Under the pieces are notes generated by a model that saw nothing but the letters and a program-made list of their open reading frames with translations, was not told where the DNA came from and did not search any database. The position numbers and the translations under genes were made by a program. Shown piece by piece: positions 45,574 through 57,800 of a stretch of DNA of 64,000 nucleotides (the stretch's first letter is position 1; each line of letters opens with the position of its first letter). The stretch lies in NCBI RefSeq assembly GCF_965363235.1, contig NC_134846.1:30824218-30888217 (forward strand). Direction: 5' to 3'. This DNA comes from Mytilus galloprovincialis (taxonomy: Eukaryota; Mollusca; Bivalvia; Mytilida; Mytilidae).

Positions 45574-45812
45574 TTAAGCTGTTCTACACCTTTCATTACT
45601 ATACACAATATTACAGTTATCGCACAACATATGTTCGCACTGCTCACATAATTCGATTGTATCGATAGTTCTACAACTATCACGTATCGTCCTTTGAAGA
45701 TCCCCTCGAGATGTTCTACATCTTTGAGATATAACTGTATTGCTCTCTGTTGCTGTTGTGTCGACTGGAATATAGCCACCCAATCTCTCGTATGTTTTAT
45801 TTCTCGTGTGAC
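45574..45812 (-). CDS. Receptor candidate, terminal cytoplasmic exon
   Basis: The acceptor is TTTTTGTTAAG|GTCACA in phase 1. It encodes HTRNKTYERLGGYIPVDTTA to SNERCRTA, with the cluster CEQCEHMLCDNC, then a stop. Confidence 0.68.
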
Positions 45813-48800
45813 CTTAACAAAAAATGTGTTTTTAAACGTTTTTATATATGGGACAAGGTCTTCATTAGATCAATCTGTGGATGAAAAATGGAACGCATAA
45901 ATTATATAAATGAGATAACTATGAATGAATTATACTCATGTGATGTGACATTTTTAAATATAAAAATGAGAAATAATTAATGACTCCATTTAATAGACGA
46001 TATCTTTTAATAAAATGTTTTGGAGAGTATATGTTATACTCTTTATTGTTAAACCACTGAATATTTTTGATGATATAAAACAGAATGCAATATTCCAACT
46101 TTTTCATTCCACAAACTATAATTAGCCAGTCAATAACATTTTTTTAATACCTCCCGAACTTTTTCAGAATAATTTTCCAATATTGCAACATTGACAACCA
46201 AGACTTTAGTGGTTTTTCGTGTTGACCGTTATGGAAAAACCGTTTCACAGATGATATCGGATATGTTCCTTACCTCGTAACAACAATCCCCTTCCCTTTC
46301 ATGAATGTGACCTACCGAATTAGACTATTTACCGGATTTGTTATAACATGAGCAACACGATAGGTGCCACATGTGGAGGAGGATCTGCTTTATGCTGTGT
46401 CATGTTTACTATTGTTTTTCTGTTTGTCTTTTTCATTTTTAGCCATGGCGTTGTCAGTTTATTTTCGATTTAAGAGTTTGACTGTCCCTCTGGTATCTTT
46501 CGTCCCTCTTTTAAATAGGAGGGAAAAATTTAATAAAAAGGGACGTGTGTTGCTTACCAGTAGAGGAAGGGGGTGGGTATGATCAATATAGTCCAAGACT
46601 CGTTCGTGAAATCCAAATAAATCAAAAGTATGCAAAAGATTTTACGATCAAAAACAGATTACTGGAACACGATAGGCAAATTGTTGTTACAGAAATTTTA
46701 TATCAAATATAATTGTGATAATTTTTTAGGAAAATGTTCAGATTTGCGTTGATTACAAATGGAAAATTTTCCAAAATACTATCTTAAGGGGGTAGGCCTT
46801 GGTAACACCAAAATTTTCCTGTTGTTTAATTTTTCTTATATTTACATCATTGAAAAGGTAGGGGTCCATAGGTCATCTGCCAAAGTCTTAAGGAAATTGA
46901 CCGTTTCATTTTATGTTTAGGGTATATTGAATATGACCAGTACTGGGGTACCCTAAAAAACGGTCGAAAACACTAGTAGGCAAAAATCATTAAATGTTTT
47001 GCACATGTTGTCATCAGAAATACCCCTGACTGTTAAATTGCATAGAAGAAACATATCTTAAAGTAAAGCTGGAACATCAGGGTAATACAAATAGGCTGAT
47101 TGTAAAAAAAAACGGTTTTTAATAATTAATACGGCGAAAAGTCTGGCCAGCTCAGATAACAATTTTTTTTTTCAAATTTAGCCAGAAAAAAAATTTGTCG
47201 TTTAATTCCTGCAAAAAATTGTTTAAACATTTATTGGTTATTAATCTTTAAAATCACAAAATTTTATCGAATTTGACAGTAAGAAATTTTCAAAATTTTT
47301 CAACAAGTTGGCTTACAAGGCACTCGAAAAAAGTAGAATTTTTGGACAAAATTCATTTTCCCTTATAAAACCTCCTACAGAATGTCTTTGCATTCTTTAA
47401 ATTTGTAATAGTCAAAGGAGTACTGTCCCTATAATAATTGTAATTAATTTTATAAGGAAAAACAATAATATTCAGTATGGGACGAGTATCCTAATGGGAC
47501 GAGTTGACACAATTTTTATCACAACTATTTATTGGTTTCTCTCCCCAGACTACAAAATGCCCCTGTCATCAATACTAGACGCTATCAGAATTCATTGTTT
47601 TTGACAGTATGTCACTATCTAAGTACTATCTTTGTGTTAATGTTGATTATCTATTAGCATAAGCTTGTACTAGGATTGATGTTCAGATCATATCTTCTAA
47701 AATATAGCCTTTTATTCAGGAAAAAACAACATAAACAGTAAGTACAAACTCTGTATCAATGACTTAGCAATAAAACTATATAACTTCATTATTTAATTCA
47801 TATGTTCAAATCGAATTTCCCAAAACTTCCAAGTTTTTTTTGCTATAATGTTGCCACAGGGTCCTTTAGTCAGTAAAGTTGCTCCAGAACTCACCAGACT
47901 AAGTTCATTGGTGTTTTTTGTAAGCATTTCATGTATGAATGGAAATTTTCTACCTGTTTAGCCACATCATTAAAAAAATGTTCTTTAGTTTAATGTTTGG
48001 TGGTGTCATGGATCTGTCTGCGTTATTCTCACAGCCAAATGTAAACAACATAAATGCTTGATCACTGTTTAATTTGCTGCTATGTTAAAACGCACTAATG
48101 ACTTTCAATACATGTGTAAGAGTTGTCTCCAATATACCAGGTCTACCCCCTTAATTTAATTAAAACGTGGTCTAAATTTTTAAGTATACCAAGTCCAACA
48201 AATAAAAACGATATCCTAAACCAACAATTATTTGGAAACATAAACAGTCAATACAACAAAAAAACATTTTTTTCGCTAACTTCGGAAAAAGTGGAATTCA
48301 TTACATAAAAGATATTTGGGATGAAAAAACGAAAAATATCAAAAGCAACAACTTTATATACAATATCCTTCAAGATGAAAGAAACTGGATTTCGGAACGG
48401 ACTAGAATGAAATTAGCTCTTTCAAAAGCGTTCAAGGACAGACTAAAAAAACGTCCACGTTCCTCCTGAACCACATATAAAGGGTTACTATATTAAAAAT
48501 ACTTTTGAATTTTACAATAAACAGAACAAAGTAGTAATTCCAAGTGAAATATCTTTGAAATGAATTCAATATTCGTTAAATTTAGATATAGTTCCAAACT
48601 GTCAAATAAAATGGAATATTCAGTATAATTCGGAATTACCTTGAAAGAAAATATGTTCTCTAGGGAAGCAAATCAAATTAGCTGGAAAAGAGTTCATAAC
48701 ATTATCTATACGGAGCAAAAACTAGTAGGCAAATCAAATAATGGTAAATGCCATTTTTGTAAAACAGAAAACAAAACCCTCACACATCTTTTTTACAGCT

Positions 48801-51800
48801 GTAACATTATAATGGTTGTTTGGGAACATATGTTTGATGCGTTTAAAAGTTATATTGTACTGAATAAAACAGAGTATATTCCAATGAGAAAAGAACTTGT
48901 CATACTAGGAATGTACAAATACAACAAAAAGTATAATATCATAACCATACGATTATAAATACAAGAATATTTAGAAATGAGATTTATAATCAAATATCAG
49001 TCTAAAAGTTTTAATTCCAGTCCATTGATATTATATGGAAAAACGGGAACTGGGTAGTTTAATTGAATCTATGGATATTTCATTACATGTATCTTTGAAT
49101 AAAGAACATGTTATAGCTGAAATTAAACTCATAGTAAATCTTATACATTTATAATAAGTGACTTATCAATTTGTACTTACTTTCTTTTCCGTTAAAGAAC
49201 ATTGTACATCCAACGACAGAAATATATAATACACTCGAATTTACAATATGTCGAGGATGTGACCTATAAAATCTCTGACCGACACAAAACAATGTGATCC
49301 TGGTGTTAAAAAGTACAATTTTTAAATGTCAATTATAGTTAAAGGTAATCATTGATGTAGATTGTAGTGTGTCTTTTGATGTATTTTATCTAATGTAAAA
49401 AAAATATAAACCCTTTGTACGCTAACTCTGTCTGTGTAATGAATATGAATGTATAACTTCTGAGCAAAAAAAATTATTCAAAATAGTTTTCTTTATATAA
49501 TAGAGTCCACCGTTTATCCCTTGACGGTGGATAATTGTAAACACAGGGCCCCTTTCGGTTATACAAGGTAAATTATATTCAGGTGATTTTCAATAAATGT
49601 ATTTCAAGTCTTTAAAAAAAAGTACTACAATCATCATGTATAATATATGTATATGACCTTGTTAGTACTCTCATTTGTTAAAATTTCGTGCTTTTTATGT
49701 GAAATAAAAATGGAAATATTAATGACCTACCAGATCTCGTAATTGATTTGCTGCGCATGTCTACGTCCCCTTAAAGACAAAAGGAAAACACATGTCTGAA
49801 TATTATTAGAAAATTAATTAGAAAAATTATGTCAGTACTTTTTCGAAATTTGAAGTTTAAACTAGCTCTTGGTGAACACAATTTAGCATGTTTATCTGTT
49901 GTCATAAAAATTCATAATATCTAATAATGTTTATCTATTGTCATAAAAAATCATAATATCTAATAAAATTAGTATATTTGTTTGAATTAACATTTATTTA
50001 CAGTGGAAAATTGTTTTAAGGTTAATTAAGCTTTAATTAAAAATTGGTTGCTAGCCCCTCTCTGTGATTAATGTAAGATAACTCTGGTTAATTTTAACAA
50101 GAATGTGTCCAAAGTACACGGATACCCCACTCGCATTATCATTTCCCATGTTCAATGGACCGTGAAATTGGGTAAAAAATCTAATTTGTCTTGACCAAAA
50201 ACTTTAACCTGAAACTCGCACTTTCATTTTATATGTTCAATTGACCATGAATATGGGATCAAAAGTCTTATTTGAATTTAAAATCAGAAAGATCATATCA
50301 TAAGGAACATGTGTACTAAGTTTGAGGGTGATTGGACTTCAGTTTCATCAAAAACTTCCTTAACCAAAAACTTTAACCTTAAGCGGGACAGACGGACGAA
50401 CGGACGCACATATTAGAAAACATAATGCCCCTCTGCTATCATAGGTGGGGCATTAAAATGATGAACAGTTCTTTATATTGGTATGTGCTAATTTAAAACG
50501 TTTCAAATTAATAAAATTATATGTTTACTTCAATGTCTTTAATACACCAACAAAAACTGAAATCTATTGAATTTATGAATTTTGTAGTTATATAAAATTA
50601 AATCAAACAACTATACTAAAATAAAAGAATATGAACATGTTCAAGGGAGACAATAGCTTGGATTGTCTTTTTCGAGTCGGAACATAGTACACAGGAATGT
50701 CACTCTTGCATACAAATGACACATCAATATAATTAATTAACTGCACATTCGTGATCCACCTTCAATGAAGATTCTAAATTATTACTATAACCAAAAGATG
50801 TTAATCTATATGATAGTGACGACTAATGCATGCTAACCCACAGTAAAGAGTATTTATCGGAAATTTATTAAAACTTACTCAGAAAGTGCTCCAGGTACTT
50901 GACTTTCACAGCACATAATTAACGTTTTTATACAATTATATTATATAATAGTTTAAGATTATGTGCTTCTCATAGTATAAGACGCATAAAGATCGTATGC
51001 TTGCATCAATCTACCTAAATACACATTTAATTAAAGCCTGAACATTTTGACATATTGTTTATTTATTTTTCCGTACCGGTTTCATAAATTATCACAATTC
51101 CCTGTGAAGATCTGACTAAATAACCAAATCCCGAAATCGTCAAGTAAATACGCCTCACAATTAGTTGTTGTTGACATTCTAAATTCTGTATGTCAACTTG
51201 ACGGATTTGATCAAAACGATGCATTGGATATTATTATCATGGTCAAGTTAACTTATATTTTTAACTATTCTTGATGATGTCGATAGCAATGATTAAATAT
51301 CTGATTGAGCGACGTGTAAACACATTTGTGGAAAGAGTTCTCAAACGATATATGATGACTTATGTTCAAACTGTTTTGGTAAATTTGGCTCCAGTTTTAG
51401 ATTTACATTTCGATCCGACTGTTTTCAAATAAAAAAGAAAAAAAAAGTAATCCATGGATTATATAAGTTTGATTGTTTCATAGTGTTCAAACATCTCATA
51501 TATTATTCTCAACAACTTAGACATTGAGCTCTGAATAAAAAAGTTAAGATAAAATTATGCTATATATGTTTGTATAAAAAGGAGCATTCTTCACTTATTT
51601 AAAAGCTTAAATAATTTGAAATACTTGACAAACTTTCACTTCCATTTGGAGTTCATAGAATTTATATTGAAAAAACTTCTATTTCTATCTGAAACAGTCA
51701 TTTCAATATCATCTGTTACGTCTAAAAAGAACCCTGTTTAGTTATGTTTAGGAAATCGGTGAATTCGCTTATGCGATGTGGTAAACTCAATACTGTTCAA

Positions 51801-54800
51801 ACATTTCGCCTGCAGTCAATTTTGACACAATTTGGGTTTATTTGGCAAAATCTTTCAGAATGTCGGGTCATCAATGTTTTTCAACGCGGTGCTTTATTTG
51901 GCATTACTTTTCTGTTTCGAGCGTCGCTGATGGATATTTTGAAGACGAAAAGCCTGTCTGGCGTACAAGAGTTTTTTTGGGCAATATTCAGTATTTTTTT
52001 ATAAAATTTAGTTTCATGTTGACGTGTACAGGTTAATACTATCTAACTAACAATATTAACATAACATGAAACGGATTATCCGAACAGTACTAATTCTAAC
52101 GCAGTGGATAGATCTAAAAAGCTAACGAACGACTGAAAATTATTTCATGACATATATTTCCGTCTTTGAAGAGCTGTTCTTACTAGTTGAAAAAACACCA
52201 CAATAGTTGTCTTTCTGCACTAAGTTTAATTAACAATTTTTAATTTTTGCTGTGTGAGGAACTCAGTTATGATGGCAGATCGTTGATGGTATTTCATTAT
52301 ATAACAACTTTCTTTATAATAAAAGTATCATATAATATAATAACTATCTATTCCATTGTTATAAATATCAGATGGAAAACCTTTATATTTAATATTAAAT
52401 TTAAACAACGAAAACAAAACACCATTTACCCACCTGAATTTATATCTTTCTTCCATCTGCACTTACAATAACACTTTCGACTTCTCTTAGTGCACCAAAT
52501 ACCACATGTGATTATATGCGCTAAGGCTAGAAACGCCATCACTACACCAGTTATTTCTAAGGCTGAAAATAAGAATAACATCAGAATAGTTATTTTTGCA
52601 TTCATGTATTACTTTTACTTTTGTTTTGTCGCTGTTTTATCTACTCCTCATCAAGTCGTCATCCAAAGTTTCGTTATCGTAATGGCAAATTACAAAAAGT
52701 TTGTTTAGAGCACCACTATAGTGAATCACGTAACCGAAACAGATGAATGGCATTTTAAAATAGAAGAAAAGTAACTATATACACAGAATGCTTATATATG
52801 TTCTAGTTTAATGGTCGACTTACTGGTGTTTTATTCTGTATGTATTCTTAGCTGTGGTCATACAGTAACAAACTGACGTAACAGATTTTGCAGTAGTACC
52901 TTCATTACAAGTCTAATGCTGTCTTGAATAGTCAAAACTGTTAAGACTTTTTTAGTAGATACGATGGATTCGTCATCTTGAGAAAGCAAACATAACAATC
53001 GAAACAGTTGATGATAACAAAATAGAAATTGAAGTGATCAATGTACAAAAAATTGCCGCCCCTATTCATATGACATTACGGAAGGAAATCAAAGCACTTC
53101 AATCCTTGCATGGATTAGGACTAGCACATTCAATAATCGCAAAGGACAAATTCAGCAAATCATTGTTGATTGGCGCAGATTATTACTGGTCAATAATTGG
53201 AAACGAAACAATCAGAGGAGATGAACCGACCGCAGTAAAATCGGGAATCGGTTATCTCATGTCGGGATCCGTTGAGACTAAGAACGGCAGAAGTAGTACA
53301 AAACAATCTGCCATGATGAAGACTGTAACTGATCACAGAGCAGTTGTTTGCAATTTTGAAAATATGTTGTGCTTAAATTCTTTTGAGTTAAAGGAAGCGA
53401 TCACATAAAGAGTCAGTCAGAAGTTGTCAGGAAATACGGAGTAAAGTGTCATACTCGAAAAAGGAAAGAACACAGCTCAGACGCCATGGAACATGTGGAA
53501 AGAAAACTTCCTTCCGATGCCGTTTAAACATGATATTGGTTAAACAAGAGACAGAAAACGTTAATAGACATTAGAAGTCAACAGCATGGACTGTTATCTG
53601 AGACGATGTGAATGAAGAAACTAACGTGTATGAGCAGATTTGTTAATTTTTCTTATTTGTGAAACGACTGTCAAATTTAATGAGTTTTATACGTAATTCA
53701 ATAATTTAATATTTTTCTTATTTGTGAGATTAATCCATTTTAGTTATGACCGCATGCAACTATATATCACAGCTAATGGACATTGCATCTGGTGACTCCG
53801 AATATGTCGATGATTTAAAGACAGTTTAACTAACGCGTCAAACGTTAACAATACTTTTAGCGCCTTTTAATTTATCTATTGTAACGTCACTATATACATT
53901 TATTTCCCGTCCCTGAGAAGATATGAAGATTTTTTCACCCAAGAATATTCATATTTCACAAGGGCTTGCCCGAGGGAAATATGATTTTTCGAGGGTGAGC
54001 AAATCTTCATATCTACCGAAGTCTAGGGAAATGGACGTTTTTATTCCACTGAGTATGCTTTGTTTACTACCTGAACATAAAAAATAAGTGTGCATACATT
54101 TTTTCTAACACACTTGTTTTAAACACGATAAACACATGGATAAACAGGACGGATTAAAACTTAATTATTTAAATTTAGTCTTTTAAGAAGTTGAAAACGT
54201 TATGTACATTATCTGCGCGTAACGTCGCACGTTGTTGTCCAGACATACCAGAGGGGAATATGATACTCAGAGGGGAATATGAAGATTTGTTCAATGACAC
54301 GTGGGATAGTCTCAACCAATCAAATATTGATAAAACTATCAACATGTATAAACAGCTGAATACTAGTACTATCTTTTGTTAACATTGTTCTATTGATATG
54401 TATCATGTTACTATATTGAGTTGAGATTACACAATCAAACGAAATAGACGTTGTTTACTGCCTGTCCAAACTTTAAGTTAACCCATCCGTCACACTGAGA
54501 GAGGTAAATCTGATTGTGTTAAGTTAACAAGTTTATCAGACGCCATCATTGCTGTACATAATTAAGCATACTAGATAAATACCAAGACACATTTTGAATT
54601 AAAATAGGATTTTTTCTCTATTCGGCATCATTTATTTATTGTGAGAGGACAATATCAAGTGTTTTATTCTTTAACATTTGCAGATGACATGACAAGTCTC
54701 ACAGAGAGGTGATTTTCAAATTATGGTTTTATGCCTTAGTCATTGCTCTCATATAGTATGACCGTTTGAAATTGGTTAGACTTTAACATTTTTGCATTGT

Positions 54801-57800
54801 AGAAAAGAGATTCACACTATTGTCATGCATGGTTCGACAACAGTTTGACCAAAAAATAACCATTGAAAACAATAAAAATGATAAATAAAAATAAGGAAAT
54901 ACAAAGCTTAAACAATGTGTACATTGTGTAACTAAAGAACTAAAACTCAATATACCAACCTGTTAACTCTCCACTCAAGGCTTTGCTTATGTCTACTGTA
55001 TTTGTTTTGTTATCCATTTTATTTAAATAAATGGAAGTACTGCTGTTGGTTTGAAAGAATTCTAAAGAAAATTTATACATTTTAGAAGAAATAATTTTAT
55101 ATATTGGTATCTTGTTATTAAAAACTTTTTTTGAATAACATATTAAATGGCGTTTGAGAAGATCACGCATTTTTAAATTGTGTATGACGATTTTTCATTA
55201 TATCCGTTGAAGTCTTTTTTAGTTAATATTGTAGTATTGAAGAACATTGTTAATTCATTAGTTGATACTTTGCTTTAAACTTGACGTCAACGGTAGCTGT
55301 GAGTACGTTTAGATACATTTACATACTTTGTGGAGTATATGATATATTTTATGTTTAATATCTATCTGATAAAACGAGTCTTTTCGTTTACGTTAAATTA
55401 TTTTTACCGATGTTGTGCTGTTCTAAATGTATAAAAGCAAATGATTATCTCAGAAACAATTTTTAAACTCGTCAGTTCTTCGTGTGATATACCAAGCTAT
55501 ACATCTAAATTTAAATTTGGTTACCGGTGGTTATTGTCTGCCAGGATAGATTTCGATTTATACATCTTTTAGTGATAAACATTCTGTGATTCTTTTATAG
55601 CTTAATCCTGTTACTGTGCAGTATGCTTTGTTTTATACATTGTTGAAGGTAGTTCTGTTCTACAATTGATTAACACTTTTTCGATTAGTCATTTTGTCTG
55701 ATTGTACTATTACATATTGCTGTTTTTGTATTTACTCTTTATATTCTATTGATGTTTATATGAGTCAAATACCTTTTCCATCATATTGAACACTTGCTAT
55801 TAGCTCCTTGTAGCTTCCCGTTGCTAGTACTATAAACCGCATTTCGCAACTGATCACCTGATTCTTCATCATTTTTCTTTTACTTGACCATATAAATTCT
55901 AAACAAGTTGCTGAACATGTGCAAATATCAGAATCACATGACCCATTTCGGTGATTACATGAGTTATTTGAAAACCTCATAAAGTCTTCTGTGGAATTAT
56001 TTATAAGAACTTCAATGCTGCAACCTATTGGTGGCATTGATGATATACATCTAAATCGAGATATATTGTCGTTGTCCATCTCTCCGGTAAATTGTACATT
56101 AATAAATGAAGCTACAACATAATAAAAAGGATAAAGTTATATCATTATTGAAAGATGGTACTATACATACACTTTTTGTTTAAAAGTTGATGTTTGACAT
56201 CCTTAGAAATGGCGAATCAGTAATATGCATGTATTTCAATGTTGCCGGAGAGCTTTAGGTATGAAGGACGCTTTACGCAGTCGTTTACTTATTCTTGAAT
56301 ATTATAAGGAATAGCATAGAGAATGAAAGACATGTGGTATGATTGCCAACGAAACTACAATCCAAATAAAGTGGATGTCAGCAATTAGGTCAACCCTACG
56401 GCCTTCTACAATAAGAAAAATCCATATCATATTGTTTATTAAAGGGCCTGACAAGAAGAATAGCAAACGTTGCAGTTTAGATCTAGAAGCTAATGGCTTA
56501 ATTTAAAACAAAATAATTTGAAAAAATCCCAGTCATGAACAAACGACAGGAATACACAGAGTTGGGTGGGGTTTAACATGTGTTCTTGTTTTTAGCCCTA
56601 AACTCCCCTAATGTTGAATTGGTAACCTTTAAGAATAATTTAATTGAAATGCCTGGGTTGATGAGTTCACCCAGATCTTTATAAGTTTCCGGGCTATGTT
56701 AACAACATCACAATAACATTAATGATGTGCTTTTATCTTAAATAAGGTTTTACAGGTACAGACGAACTTGCAAACCAAATATTTGTATCTATTGGAGGAT
56801 TTAATAATGGTTTTCCGTATTGTGCGGTTACGAAAACCTGACTGTGTAATCTGCCAGTCATACATATATCACACTCTTTGAAATTCAAAACGACACTTAA
56901 GACAAGGGCATATCGAACGAGTTGAAATATAAAAAAAACGTAAGATGGTGTTAAAGCAACATCAACGTCTCACAAATAAAAAGGAGATTAACAATAGGGG
57001 CGGTGTTTATTACCTAAATAACGTGTTATCGTATTCGTTTATATGTCTTAGTCAACTATTTCTGTGTATCATATTTTTGGAAGTATCCATTTGACGTGAC
57101 TCCGGACTGGTACATCCCATCATATTGTTGTTGGGCTGTAGTACATATTGGTATTATTGTCTTTCGTTTTTGCTTATGTGCTTTGACTATATATGATTTT
57201 GTTTGTCTTTGGTTACATAGTTGCTGGTTTTGTAGTTTAGATTTCGATTTTAACACAATGTTGACTGCTGTACCACTATTTTTGACATTTTCACCTATTA
57301 TATCTTTATGTTTTGTTGACATATTGTTGTCAATTTAATGGAATTTAATGCGACTATCATGAAAGCGAGAGGTATAGCTATATTTGAAATCAGGTTAAAT
57401 CCACCATTTTCTTTATAAAAAGTGCCTGTAAAAAGTAACGAATATGACATTTGATGTGTTTAAGATTTTGATTTTAACATTTGATAAAAACTTTCAGTTC
57501 AGAACTTTCCTTAGGTTTCGGTATTTTTGTTATTTTACTTTATGTCATTTTGTACGGGAGATGCTGTCTGAATTCGTTTTACAAAGAAAAAAAAAATTAT
57601 GGGAATCTTAAACTGTTCATTTCATTGTCGTGGTTTTTGTTGTTGTTGACGTTTTGAAGATTATTTGAACTTTATAAAAAGAAAGAGGGTTGTGTTTGTG
57701 TTTTTCTTAATGTTGGAAAATACAACTGTTGAATTTCTTAGGTATAAAAAAGCGACATAGATGGTTTATGTGTTCGTTCAAACAATTCACTTCCGGATTG

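Noticed and set aside
57056..57338. Open frames on both strands of about 80-88 residues
   Set aside because: They lie wholly inside repeat R2.
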